Of a stretch of DNA of 64,000 nucleotides, positions 11,295-20,300 are shown piece by piece. The DNA comes from Sacculina carcini (Eukaryota > Arthropoda > Thecostraca > Sacculinidae), in contig OU696585.1 in assembly GCA_916048095.2 (NCBI GenBank), positions 6,793,460-6,857,459 on the forward strand. Direction: 5' to 3'. How positions within the stretch are numbered: the first letter of the stretch is position 1; the number at the start of each line of letters is the position of its first letter. The notes below the pieces were generated by a model. The model was not told the origin of the DNA and made no database searches. It saw nothing but the letters and a program-made list of their open reading frames with translations. The position numbers and the translations under genes were made by a program.

Positions 11295-14012
11295 ATGAAT
11301 TATTTGGATGATGAGCTGGGGATAGAACTGGAGCCCGAAAGTAATTTTTTCACACAACATTTGGATCTCGGTGACAAAAAGATATATGAACAATGCACAT
11401 ACAAGATTCCTTCCACCATTGTGAAAAACTCATTGGAGTTGGCCATATTGCAAGTCAATATAAGATCGCTGAAGCAAAACTTTGAAAAACTGAAATACTT
11501 ACTCTCCAGTTCAATAATGTTTGATATTATCCTATTATCAGAGACTTGGATTGATGACTGTTCATCTAAATTTTTCCAGATTGATGACTATGATTTAGTG
11601 ACCGCTTCGCCGGAAAAAGAAAGAACGAGGGGTAAAGGATCTGCTATTTATGTGAGCAAAAAATATAATTACATGGTCAGTGACAAGTACTCAAGTGGCA
11701 CAGAGATTGCATTTCAGGCAGTTACTATTGAGCTGTTTAACCCAAATAAAAGAAATATAGTTTTTATCTCCGTTTACAGGTCTCCCTCTTATCAGTCTTC
11801 CCTTTTTATGAATTTTTTAGATACATCACATTTTGACACATTGTTTAATGATAAACTAGTAGTTATTGGCGGTGATTTTAACATTGATATCTTGGATAAT
11901 TCGCAAACAGATTTTATTGATCTCATGGCTTCTAAAGGATTCTACCCAACAATCAATAAGCCGACTCGTATAACACAGACATGTTCCACTCTGATCGACA
12001 ACATATTCATCAACAACGCGTCTCTAGTCTCTTCCAGTGGCATAATAACACATGATATCAGTGATCACCTGCCAACTTTTTGCACTCTGACGTACAATAC
12101 TGTTTCACCCACAACATCGCATCAAAATAGAAGATTATTCAATTTTAAACATGCTGACAAATTGATACAACAAGTCAGAGTTGAGATGGACAAGTTCTAT
12201 GAGATATCAGAAGCCGAAGAATGTGCCAACTTCCTACTACAAACATGTGTAACTCAAATCGACAAATTATCAAATACTAAAAAGAGCCTGAGGAAACAGC
12301 CTCAACAGCCGTGGATTGACAAAAAACTCTTAGCAGACATCAATCTAAAAAACAAATTACATCTCAAATACGTCAAGAAAGGTAAAAAAGAAGACTTTCA
12401 AATATTTAAAAAATTTCGCAATAGATTAAAAAGCGAAATACAATTGGCAAAACAGAAATACTACCTTGAGCAACTAAAACGTCATCAATGCAATAAACGA
12501 ATGATGTGGAACACATTACTAACCATAACTAACGTGAAAAAACGAAAGGAGATCTTACCGTCCTGTTTTATTCACAATGATGTTTTACATGAATGCCCAA
12601 CAGACATTGCTGAAGAATTCAACATGTATTTTACTAACGTTAATCTTAATATAGCAAGAAATATGCCGCTTACCAACGTACACCATAGGATGTTTCTCGA
12701 TCATTTAAAGACGTGTGAAAGCAACAAATTCGTGTTTCAAACTATTCCAAATCTTGTCGTACACTCCATAATAACTCAACTGAAGAGTGGCAAGAGCGCA
12801 CATGACGGTCTCACAGGTGAAATTCTAAAACTAATTGCCTCGTCATTCCTCACCGAAATTACACACATTATTAACTTATGTATCACACAATCATGCTTTC
12901 CGAGTTCTTTCAAAATTGCGCGTGTTATTCCAATTTTCAAACAAGGTAACAAGCAAAACTTTATTAACTACAGACCTATATCAATTTTAACGCCTATGTC
13001 TAAAGTACTAGAGAGAATTTTATATAATCAACTCATGGATTTTTTAACTACACATGATCTTCTATTTGACTTTCAATTTGGTTTTAGAAAACAACGATCT
13101 ACATACATGCCAATCGGTCTTTTAACTCAACTAATTAACAAAGCACGTGGTTCTAACTCAATCGCGCTCACAATTTTCCTTGACATAAAAAAAGCTTTTG
13201 ATTGTGTAGATCACGCTATCCTGCTGGACAAACTCCGCTTCTACAACTTGGCCGATTCAACAATAAAGCTTCTCAAGGCATTCCTGTCAAATCGCCTGCA
13301 ATTTCTTGATTTTAATGGTTGTTGTTCAAGTACAAAAGAAGTCAAAATGGGAGTACCTCAGGGTTCAATTTTGGGACCATTACTGTTTTTAATCTATGTT
13401 AATGACCTTTTTAAATGTAGCACTTCATCGCAATTTTTAATGTTTGCTGACGACACTGCTGTTTTTATCTCAGCCTCTACACAAGATGAATTGACGAGTA
13501 AAGCCAACAATCTTTTAAGTAACATATCAGATTGGTTCAAAGCAAATAGACTACGGTTAAACACTTCTAAGACGAAATATCAAATATATAATTTCACCAA
13601 AAATGACCTGAGTGATTTAAGCATATCAATTGACAATGCTCGAATTGATCACTCGCCAGTGGTGAAATATCTGGGGGTGATGTTGGATAATGACCTCAAA
13701 TTCCGTGCTCATATCAAGTATACAACTTCAATAATTAACAGGCACATTGGAATTATTTCGAAGGCTCGTAAGTTTTTAACCTCTGAACACGCGCTTTTAT
13801 TATACAATGCCTTAATTCAACCTTTCTTATCGTATTGTAATTTAAATTGGGCATTGGGGTATCCTACCCATTACAATCCCTTAATTGTTGCGCAAAAGAG
13901 AATCATGAGGATTATCGACATGGCTCCATATGGTTCACATACAAGCCCAATTTTTAAAAAATATAAGGTAAAAAATTTCGTGATCTCGTCAAATCAAACT
14001 GTATGGTTTTAA
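11295..14012 (+). CDS. Endonuclease/reverse transcriptase polyprotein of the APE-type element, copy 1 (frameshifted near the C-terminus)
   Basis: The first ATG of the long frame is at 11295, giving 905 codons. The N-terminal domain is an apurinic/apyrimidinic-type endonuclease: QVNIRSLKQNF near residue 55, SETW at 82-85, GGDFN at 192-196 and SDH at 256-258, the catalytic signature. A basic linker follows, then reverse transcriptase: NYRPISILTPMSKVLERI, GFRKQRST, FLDIKKAFD (Asp630), GVPQGSILGPLLFL, FADD at 717-720 and KYLGVMLD. The protein would nick target DNA and prime cDNA synthesis from the element RNA. The frame ends at 14012, but the family's C-terminal tail continues in the -1 frame from 13970. 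The slippage point is a run of six A, so a lost base or a -1 ribosomal frameshift are both possible. Confidence 0.88.
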   Translation: MNYLDDELGIELEPESNFFTQHLDLGDKKIYEQCTYKIPSTIVKNSLELAILQVNIRSLKQNFEKLKYLLSSSIMFDIILLSETWIDDCSSKFFQIDDYDLVTASPEKERTRGKGSAIYVSKKYNYMVSDKYSSGTEIAFQAVTIELFNPNKRNIVFISVYRSPSYQSSLFMNFLDTSHFDTLFNDKLVVIGGDFNIDILDNSQTDFIDLMASKGFYPTINKPTRITQTCSTLIDNIFINNASLVSSSGIITHDISDHLPTFCTLTYNTVSPTTSHQNRRLFNFKHADKLIQQVRVEMDKFYEISEAEECANFLLQTCVTQIDKLSNTKKSLRKQPQQPWIDKKLLADINLKNKLHLKYVKKGKKEDFQIFKKFRNRLKSEIQLAKQKYYLEQLKRHQCNKRMMWNTLLTITNVKKRKEILPSCFIHNDVLHECPTDIAEEFNMYFTNVNLNIARNMPLTNVHHRMFLDHLKTCESNKFVFQTIPNLVVHSIITQLKSGKSAHDGLTGEILKLIASSFLTEITHIINLCITQSCFPSSFKIARVIPIFKQGNKQNFINYRPISILTPMSKVLERILYNQLMDFLTTHDLLFDFQFGFRKQRSTYMPIGLLTQLINKARGSNSIALTIFLDIKKAFDCVDHAILLDKLRFYNLADSTIKLLKAFLSNRLQFLDFNGCCSSTKEVKMGVPQGSILGPLLFLIYVNDLFKCSTSSQFLMFADDTAVFISASTQDELTSKANNLLSNISDWFKANRLRLNTSKTKYQIYNFTKNDLSDLSISIDNARIDHSPVVKYLGVMLDNDLKFRAHIKYTTSIINRHIGIISKARKFLTSEHALLLYNALIQPFLSYCNLNWALGYPTHYNPLIVAQKRIMRIIDMAPYGSHTSPIFKKYKVKNFVISSNQTVWF

Positions 14013-14275
14013 TGCATAGTTTTTTAACCAATTCACTTCCCCCATGTATTTCTCACTATTTTATTTTGAAACTCAATACAAGAAACCTAAGAGAAAAACA
14101 TCATTTTGAGGAGCTAAGAGTAAATAACAATTATGAAGAACATTGCATGTTTATCAAGGCACCCAAGTACTGGAATCAGATAGTTGCCAAAAATATTCCG
14201 TCTCTCGTGAATGTTCCTCCTTCTAAACGTAAACTCAAACAAGTTACGAACAAGCTGATTATGGACAATTACTGA
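13970..14275 (+). CDS. C-terminal tail of the APE-element protein in the -1 frame, copy 1
   Basis: Read in the -1 frame from the A-run at 13970-13975, the sequence gives KKFRDLVKSNCMVLMHSF, then LPPCISHYF and FIKAPKYWNQI, ending at TGA 14273-14275. These match the usual end of CR1/L2/Crack-type proteins, where a LPP segment and a GPKIWNSLP-like segment follow the reverse transcriptase. It therefore belongs to the preceding ORF and is not a separate gene. The heptamer A AAA AAT at 13970-13976 is in the correct phase for a -1 slip. Confidence 0.75.
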   Translation, partial: KKFRDLVKSNCMVLMHSFLTNSLPPCISHYFILKLNTRNLREKHHFEELRVNNNYEEHCMFIKAPKYWNQIVAKNIPSLVNVPPSKRKLKQVTNKLIMDNY

Positions 14276-14749
14276 TTAGTGACTCAGTGATCTGGTTGAT
14301 GGTGACAATGTTGACAATGTTGATGGTAATGATAGCTGATAGCACCAATGTTCATAGTTGATTGTGAAAATATCACGTGTACTTAGCTCGGTTCATTTCC
14401 TCGGCTCATCATCTCCTTATTTTTATTATTTTTTGTTATTAATTTTTATTAATTTGATCTGTATTGATCTACTTTTGTTTTGGTTGACCAAAAATTGAAA
14501 CGACGACTTTTTCTTTTCTTTACTTCACAATTGTTCCTAGTTGCATGATTTAGAATTATTATAAATTAATTCAGTGGTTGAGACAGGATTCTTCCTTACA
14601 CCCTGAAAATATCATTTTTGCAACTGTTTTTTTTTTGTGTGATGTTCTTCTTGTTCTGGTTCGAGTGTGAAATAAACTTTCTTCATATAATTGATCAGCT
14701 CTAGTTGACCTCATCGTTCAAATAAGTCAGATCCAGATCAAAAATCTGT

Positions 14750-14785
14750 ATCGCTTCTCGGCCTCAGGCTAAGATCAAAGTGTAG
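14750..14785 (+). pseudogene. U2: U2 snRNA 5' fragment (nt 1-36) upstream of Utopia copy 1
   Basis: Matches nt 1-36 of the intact gene and stops inside GTAGTA after GTAG. The upstream promoter sequence is intact after the APE insertion, so transcription could start here and read into the retrotransposon. Confidence 0.93.
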
Positions 14786-14921
14786 TGGTAAGTACTGTCT
14801 AGGCTCTTGTTTTTTTCTGGGAATAGGTTCTCGTTTACGCCGCAAGGTATTGCATTGAACGGCCCAACCTCTACCTACTCTTCCCCTTTTTCTGTTGTAC
14901 TCTATTCTCACTTCTTTGCTG

Positions 14922-15017
14922 TCTACTCTCACTTCTTTTTTGCTCTCTACTCTCACTTCTTTTTTGCTCTCTACTCTCACTTCTTTTTTGCTCTCTACTC
15001 TCACTTCTCTTGTCTCC
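14922..15017. repeat. 24-bp tandem repeat in the Utopia 5' UTR, copy 1
   Basis: Four consecutive 24-bp units of the form TCTACTCTCACTTCTTTTTT plus GCTC, the last one degenerate, preceded by a shorter related unit from about 14900. A CTC/TACCTCTCTCTTCG-type pyrimidine-rich tract follows to about 15115. It is almost pure pyrimidine on the coding strand and recurs in copies 2 and 3 (21690-21785, 43409-43504). Confidence 0.9.
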
Positions 15018-15224
15018 TGCTACTCTACCTCTCTCTTCGCTCCTCGCTCCTCGCTCCTCTACCTCTCTCCTCGCTCCTCTACCTCTCTCTTCGCTCCTCT
15101 ACTCCTCGCTACTCTTTTACGCTTCCACTACACTGAACCCTGGCCGGAGGTGGGAGGCGGTGTTTTGTGGCTGTGATCGGCGTCTGTGTTTGTGTGTTTG
15201 GCTGTGATCGGTGTGTGTATCGTG

Positions 15225-18200
15225 ATGTCGGCCAACACGCCACTTGTGGCGCATCAATCCACAACCCTGGACGCCGACGGCGATGTTTTGCGCGTCTTCC
15301 TGCCGCTGCCGGACGTGACAGCCTGCCCATACGAAGACTGCGGCGCCACGTACGCCATCACCCGACGTGGTGGCTACACGCAGGTACGTGCCAGCATCCT
15401 GCGCCATCTGGAGGCGGCCCACGCCGATGTGCGCACATCAGTGTACATGTGCAGGCGGTGCCGACAACCGATGGGCGTGCGACCGTCGACCCACCGGTGT
15501 CGCCAGCAAACACCCCCGGCAGAGGCGCACACAGCGGTGCTGGCGCCCAGTTTTACCTGCCGGCACTGTCACCAGCGCTTCACAAATTCTCGAGCGCTGG
15601 TCAACCACACAAACGTGTGCCGGCGCCAGCAGTCAACAGGAGCAAACCGGCGACAGCGACCGTCGGATCCACAGCAGCAACAGAGGAGGCGGCCAACACA
15701 CCAGCGGCAGACCAATGGCGAGAGACACACACCACCCTCACACTCACAATCACCACAATCAGAAACACCACCTCCGAGTCCACCAACACCACCACCTCAC
15801 GTAATGTCCCCACGCCCACCACTCCTTCCCACACCACCACTCCTTCGCACACCACCGCTTCTTCCCACACCACTGCTTCTTCCCACTCTAGCACTCCCAC
15901 TATCACCTCTTCGTCCACATCAAATCTCTTTTTCATACACACCATCTCCGCTCACACCCCGCATTCCAACCTTCACATCACCTACCACGCCAACACCCAC
16001 TCACACATACACCGTATCTCCTCCCACATCCCCACCTACCACCTACACTACTCTCGCCATGGTACCGGGGGCGGGGCTCGCGCCAGTCGACGCGCGACCT
16101 CGTCGACTATCAACGTTTGTACGACTGGCGGGGGGTGTGCGGGAGCGGCCAACTGCAAGCGACACTGCCACGAGACCAGCACCGTCCGTCTCGCCGCCGC
16201 GCGGTCGCTGGACAGCAGCCGACCCCGCTGCACCGCCAGCGTCACCGCGGTCATACCTGGCGGCACTCATCGGGTCAATCTCCCCCTCGCCCCCGCCGCG
16301 CCCGCCGCGACTGCCGTCTTCATCTCCACCATCATCATCACCTTCGTCATCATCGTCATCCTCTTCGCCATCATCACCACGGCCATCATCGTCGCAATCG
16401 TCCTCGTCATCGTCGTCATCTTCTTCCTCACCAGCATTACATATACGATCTCAACATTCTCCATCAACACCACCAGCACGTACACATCACCACACGTCGC
16501 CGGCAAACAATGTCGGCAACGCTCCGCGTGCTTCCGGCGTGCCATCGTCGAGACCGGCGCGCCGGCAGAAACGACAACCACAACAGGTGAGCACTGCCAG
16601 GGGGAGTCAGTCGCAGCAGCGAGCGTCGGTGCCGCCCACACACAGACCACACAACAACCACCACACAAGAAACACCACAAACAGACCACACAACAACCAC
16701 CACACAAGAAGCACCACAAACATACACACGAACACACTCCCTCGCACGTCCACGCCCTCATCACACTCAACACTGACACCCAACAACACCCGACAACACA
16801 CATTCATTACACCCAACAGGTATGCGCTGCTGTCTCAGTCTGATGACAACAGTGCATCACCATCAGTCTCACAACAAAACCACACAAGCCAAATCACTTC
16901 ACCAGGGCGGCGCCGGGTTGTTGGAGAGCAGTCAAATGGACCCACACACCAACACCGAAACAATCACACATCACTACAGAACACGCTCACCCAGTTCCAC
17001 GAACCACTCACACAAATAAACTGTAACACACCATTCTGCATACTTGACATACTCATTAACACACTCACACAGCAAGCACGGGACCTCAGCGGCCTCAACA
17101 CACGACACCAAAACCACCCAAGACAAAACACGAACACCCACACAAACAATCATACACACACGCACACCGCACAATTCAGCCACCACACAGAACACCACGA
17201 CCACAGACAGATGTGGCGCAGCCCACCATATGATCCGGTAGTTGCAGCGAAAATTCAACGCGACTACCGGACCGGCAAGGCTGTCGTTTACAGACAGCTG
17301 GTGGGTGAGACAACACCACCATGTGACATTGAGCCCTTGGTGGTAGGCAGGCATTTCTGTGGCGAGACTGCCTCGTCGCCGAGATGGTCTGACCGCCCAA
17401 CGTCCGTGCCAGACATTACACCTACACCAGCAACCACACTATCACAACCCATCACAACCGCTGAGATCCAGCGCAGAATAAACAACACACAAAACACAAC
17501 ACCGGGTCCAGATGGGTTGAGGTATTCAGACTGGAAACGCCTCGATCCTGACTGCTCAATCCTCACAGCCATGTTCAATGCATGCCGACTGACTGGGAGG
17601 ACTCCCACCGCGTGGAAGTCTTCTCGAACCATCCTTCTACACAAGGGTGGTGACCCCCAAGAGCTGAAGAGCTGGCGACCGATCGCTCTTGGCAACACAA
17701 TCGCCAAGCTCTACGCGGGTATTTGGGCCGATCGCCTCTCACACTGGGCTGAAACACACAACATCCTCACACACTCACAAAAAGGTTTCCGTCCCTTCGA
17801 TGGCGTGCTGGAACACAACTTTGTGGTACAGTCTGCCATCGCCAGGGCTCGGAAATCCAACACATCGACACACATCACGTTCATTGACATAAAAAACGCA
17901 TTCGGCTCTGTATCACACGCACTCCTGTGGGAGACACTCAGCTTGCTGGGTGTCCCCACAGACACACTTTCAATCATCACAGACATATACACCAACAGCA
18001 CCACAACATTCACCACACAACGAGGTGTATCGGCTCCCATCCCACAAATTGGAGGTGTCAGACAGGGATGTCCGCTCAGTGGTATTCTCTTTGCCTTCGC
18101 AATGGAGCCACTGCTGCGGAGCTTGACCGAGGCAGGCGTTGAACATCTCGCCTTTGCTGATGACGTCGCCCTCATCTGTCACAGCGAGTCTCAGCTCTCT

Positions 18201-19787
18201 CTGGCACTGTCTCAGGTGCACGATATCTGCGCGTGGGCTGGTCTCTCCATCAATGCCAGCAAATGCGCAGTATTGTCACCTGTCGCGCCTCTCAGCACTC
18301 CAGCTGTCCTCAATGGCGTGCCTCTGCCCTCACTCGAGGCGGAGGGGCAGTACAGGTACCTGGGGAGACCGACTGGCAGGTCTTTCCTGCACGCCGACAT
18401 GGATCAGCTCATGTCCGATGTTCGCCGCAAATCTAATCTTATTCTGCATTCTGCTCTTGCCCCCTGGCAAAAACTTGACTCCCTTCGCTCTTTTATCACT
18501 CCTATTCTCACTCACCCTCTTCGTCTAGGCCTCCTCACTAAAACAAGCCTTAGCCGACTACAACGAGAAATCGTGTGGAAGGTGAAGGGCTTGCTCAATC
18601 TACCGTCTCGCTCTACTCTTCACTATCTTTTCTCTCCTACTTCTTGTGGCGGCATTGGGCTGAGTGATCTGTGTCAAGAGGCGGACATCTTGCTTGTTTC
18701 GTCATCGCTGCAGCTATTGCACTGCAAAGACGCTCGTGTAGCGACCCTGGCACTCGATCAGTTGCGGCGTGTCGTTGCCGGCAGGGTGCAGTCGGAGCCC
18801 ACCACACAGCAGCTGGTGGACTACCTCAACGGGTGCCGAATGCGTCAAGGAGGCGGCTACGCCACGCGCACGTCGCGCACGCGAGTCGCCTTCAGGACCA
18901 TTATGGCCAGATCGGCTCTCCGTTGGGGACCTACTGCGGACGGTGTACCCGCACTGTTCCTCAACGGCAAGGAGGTGTCTCCGCGCAAGTCATCTGCGAT
19001 CATCCGAGATGAAGTGCGCAAATGGCGGCAGGCGAAGCTGGTTGGGCTGCCGCACCAGGGCAAAGTGATGTCCAGTGTGGCGGAGCAGCCAGTTAGCTCG
19101 CACTACACCTACAACGGTAGTTTCACGCGGTTTGCCGAGTGGCGCTTTGTGCACCGGGCCCGTCTGGGTCTAGTGCCACTCAATGGCTACTCCCGTGGAG
19201 CGCAGGCAGTCAATACCAGCTGCCGCCGTTGTGGGTACGCCAATGAGACCCTCCCGCACGTGCTCACACACTGTCGTGTGCACAGCGCCGCACAGCAACA
19301 CAGGCACAATGCTATTCTGGCACGCCTGGTGCGCGCGCTGCCGGCTGCTGATCGGACAGGTGGAAACACTCGCGTCAACCAACGCGTTCCTGGCAGCACG
19401 TCGACACTACGGCCTGACCTCATCGTCACTCGAGGCAACCAGGTCGTAATTGTCGACGTCACAGTGGCGTTTGAGAACGGCTGTCAGGCATTCCAGTCAG
19501 CAGCTGATGAAAAGGTCGCCAAATACGCGGAGTTGGCGGCCGAAATACGGTCCCGGGGCAAGCAGGTGGATCTGCTAGCCTTTGTTGTGGGCTCGCTCGG
19601 CACCTGGTGGAAAGGTAACGAGCGTGTCCTGGGCCGCCTGCACATCAGTCGTCGCTACAGCCGACTCATGCGACGGCTGATGGTGTCGGAGACGCTGCGG
19701 TGGTCACGTGATGTGTATGTCGAACATGTCACGGGCCATCGGCAGTACGCGGAGCCCGCTCCCAGAGCGGACACATATCTTCTCTAA
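15225..19787 (+). CDS. Utopia-like polyprotein: zinc fingers, reverse transcriptase, restriction-like endonuclease, copy 1
   Basis: The ORF has 1520 codons. An in-frame TGA lies at 15174-15176 and the first ATG is at 15225, so that start is chosen. There are three N-terminal zinc fingers: one C2H2 from Cys34, one from Cys76 (CRRC...HRC) and one from Cys112 (CRHC...HTNVC). Residues 133-662 form a Pro/Ser/Thr/His-rich linker with poly-Ser runs near 365-405. Reverse transcriptase follows: GPDGL, LHKGG, SWRPIALGNTIAKLY, QKGFRPF, FIDIKNAFG (Asp888), GVRQGCPLSGILF and FADD at 977-980. The C-terminal end has the CCHC knuckle CRRCGYANETLPHVLTHC (1333-1350) and the endonuclease core RPD (Asp1398), VVIVDVT and a KY motif near 1433. 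The protein should bind and nick U2 DNA and prime reverse transcription there. No disabling change is visible. Confidence 0.92.
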   Translation: MSANTPLVAHQSTTLDADGDVLRVFLPLPDVTACPYEDCGATYAITRRGGYTQVRASILRHLEAAHADVRTSVYMCRRCRQPMGVRPSTHRCRQQTPPAEAHTAVLAPSFTCRHCHQRFTNSRALVNHTNVCRRQQSTGANRRQRPSDPQQQQRRRPTHQRQTNGERHTPPSHSQSPQSETPPPSPPTPPPHVMSPRPPLLPTPPLLRTPPLLPTPLLLPTLALPLSPLRPHQISFSYTPSPLTPRIPTFTSPTTPTPTHTYTVSPPTSPPTTYTTLAMVPGAGLAPVDARPRRLSTFVRLAGGVRERPTASDTATRPAPSVSPPRGRWTAADPAAPPASPRSYLAALIGSISPSPPPRPPRLPSSSPPSSSPSSSSSSSSPSSPRPSSSQSSSSSSSSSSSPALHIRSQHSPSTPPARTHHHTSPANNVGNAPRASGVPSSRPARRQKRQPQQVSTARGSQSQQRASVPPTHRPHNNHHTRNTTNRPHNNHHTRSTTNIHTNTLPRTSTPSSHSTLTPNNTRQHTFITPNRYALLSQSDDNSASPSVSQQNHTSQITSPGRRRVVGEQSNGPTHQHRNNHTSLQNTLTQFHEPLTQINCNTPFCILDILINTLTQQARDLSGLNTRHQNHPRQNTNTHTNNHTHTHTAQFSHHTEHHDHRQMWRSPPYDPVVAAKIQRDYRTGKAVVYRQLVGETTPPCDIEPLVVGRHFCGETASSPRWSDRPTSVPDITPTPATTLSQPITTAEIQRRINNTQNTTPGPDGLRYSDWKRLDPDCSILTAMFNACRLTGRTPTAWKSSRTILLHKGGDPQELKSWRPIALGNTIAKLYAGIWADRLSHWAETHNILTHSQKGFRPFDGVLEHNFVVQSAIARARKSNTSTHITFIDIKNAFGSVSHALLWETLSLLGVPTDTLSIITDIYTNSTTTFTTQRGVSAPIPQIGGVRQGCPLSGILFAFAMEPLLRSLTEAGVEHLAFADDVALICHSESQLSLALSQVHDICAWAGLSINASKCAVLSPVAPLSTPAVLNGVPLPSLEAEGQYRYLGRPTGRSFLHADMDQLMSDVRRKSNLILHSALAPWQKLDSLRSFITPILTHPLRLGLLTKTSLSRLQREIVWKVKGLLNLPSRSTLHYLFSPTSCGGIGLSDLCQEADILLVSSSLQLLHCKDARVATLALDQLRRVVAGRVQSEPTTQQLVDYLNGCRMRQGGGYATRTSRTRVAFRTIMARSALRWGPTADGVPALFLNGKEVSPRKSSAIIRDEVRKWRQAKLVGLPHQGKVMSSVAEQPVSSHYTYNGSFTRFAEWRFVHRARLGLVPLNGYSRGAQAVNTSCRRCGYANETLPHVLTHCRVHSAAQQHRHNAILARLVRALPAADRTGGNTRVNQRVPGSTSTLRPDLIVTRGNQVVIVDVTVAFENGCQAFQSAADEKVAKYAELAAEIRSRGKQVDLLAFVVGSLGTWWKGNERVLGRLHISRRYSRLMRRLMVSETLRWSRDVYVEHVTGHRQYAEPAPRADTYLL

Positions 19788-19840
19788 GCACACTCACACA
19801 CACTCACATCTCTTATCAATATGTATGCCTTAGTCATATT

Positions 19841-20160
19841 GCGTGTGTTATGTATATGTATGTATGTGTGTATGTATGTATGTGTGTGTGTATGTATGTA
19901 CCAGGCGGTGTCCTGCGACATTTATAATTGTTATTGAATTGTCTAATGATATATGTATGTGTATGTATTTGCGAATGTGTGCGTGTGTGTGTGTATGTAT
20001 GGATGTGTGTGTGTGTATGTATGTGCCAGGCGGTGTCCTGCGACATTTATAACTGTTATTGAATTGTCCAATGATATATGTATGTGTATGTATTTGCGAA
20101 TGTATGTGCGTCTCTGTGTGTGTGTGTGTATGGGTGTGTGTGTAGGAGTGTGCGTGTGTA
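19841..20160. repeat. GT/TATG-rich 3' UTR repeats of Utopia copy 1
   Basis: TGTG and TATG microsatellite stretches carry two copies of a 125-bp motif that begins CCAGGCGGTGTCCTGCGACA (at 19901 and at 20026) and ends near TATTTGCGAATGT. The two motif copies differ by a few bases. R2-type elements carry their reverse transcriptase recognition structure in the 3' UTR; whether this repeat plays that role is unknown. Confidence 0.88.
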
Positions 20161-20238
20161 TTGTCATGTGACAATTACAAATATTCTTTTCAATGTAACT
20201 TAAATCTTAATGATACCCATCTACCACATGCCATGTGG
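20161..20238 (+). other. Two inverted repeats in the Utopia 3' UTR
   Basis: TTGTCATGTGACAA at 20161-20174 and CCACATGCCATGTGG at 20224-20238 are perfect or near-perfect inverted repeats that could fold as short hairpins in the element RNA. They are present in all copies that reach this region, including the truncated one. Such structures could help the reverse transcriptase recognise the template; this is inference only. Confidence 0.4.
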
Positions 20239-20300
20239 CATTGTTTGTATACCTGGCAATTGTGTAAATTTGTTTTTTATCATGTGCTAATAAAAGAAAA

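Larger units (their letters stand above)
10812..14688 (+). mobile_element. APE-type non-LTR retrotransposon (CR1/L2/Crack/Daphne-like), copy 1
   Basis: About 3.88 kb inserted into the U2 spacer between AATT and GATCAGC, about 60 bp upstream of the U2 start and just outside the putative PSE. AATT at 10808-10811 and again at 14689-14692 is the apparent 4-bp target site duplication. The element has a T-rich 5' leader of about 480 bp with no ORF1, one long ORF with apurinic endonuclease and reverse transcriptase domains, and a 3' UTR of about 410 bp ending in AATAAA (14671-14676) plus CTTTCTTCATAT. There are no long terminal repeats and no long poly(A) tail. The clade assignment rests on RT and C-terminal motifs read by eye; a phylogeny would be needed to choose among L2, Crack, Daphne and CR1. 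Confidence 0.88.
14786..20300 (+). mobile_element. Utopia-like RLE non-LTR retrotransposon inserted in U2, full-length copy 1
   Basis: About 5515 bp inserted between U2 nt 36 and 37, same orientation as U2, with no target duplication beyond one ambiguous T. It has a 439-bp pyrimidine-rich 5' UTR, one ORF of 1520 codons and a 513-bp 3' UTR ending TAATAAAAGAAAA. There is no poly(A) tail longer than the A-rich end. A single ORF with zinc fingers, reverse transcriptase, CCHC and PD-(D/E)xK endonuclease, together with a fixed site in U2 snRNA genes, fits the described Utopia lineage. The assignment is from target and architecture, not from a phylogeny. The RNase H domain reported for oomycete Utopia is not visible here. 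Confidence 0.88.

Noticed and set aside
14786..14900. HDV-like self-cleaving ribozyme at the 5' end of Utopia, as in R2 elements
   Set aside because: I could not assemble the required nested double pseudoknot from the first 100 bases by eye; a structure search would be needed.
14738..15004. Minus-strand frame with repeated RVESKKEV (also 21506-21772, 43225-43491)
   Set aside because: It is the complement of the 24-bp pyrimidine repeat in the Utopia 5' UTR; the eight-residue periodicity is the DNA repeat itself.
15167..16843. A 558-codon open frame overlapping the Utopia ORF in another frame (also at 21935-23611 and 43654-45330)
   Set aside because: It begins at a GTG, is low-complexity Thr/Ser/His and ends with the biased region. 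The C/A-rich coding sequence has few stops in any frame, so it is a shadow and not a second gene.
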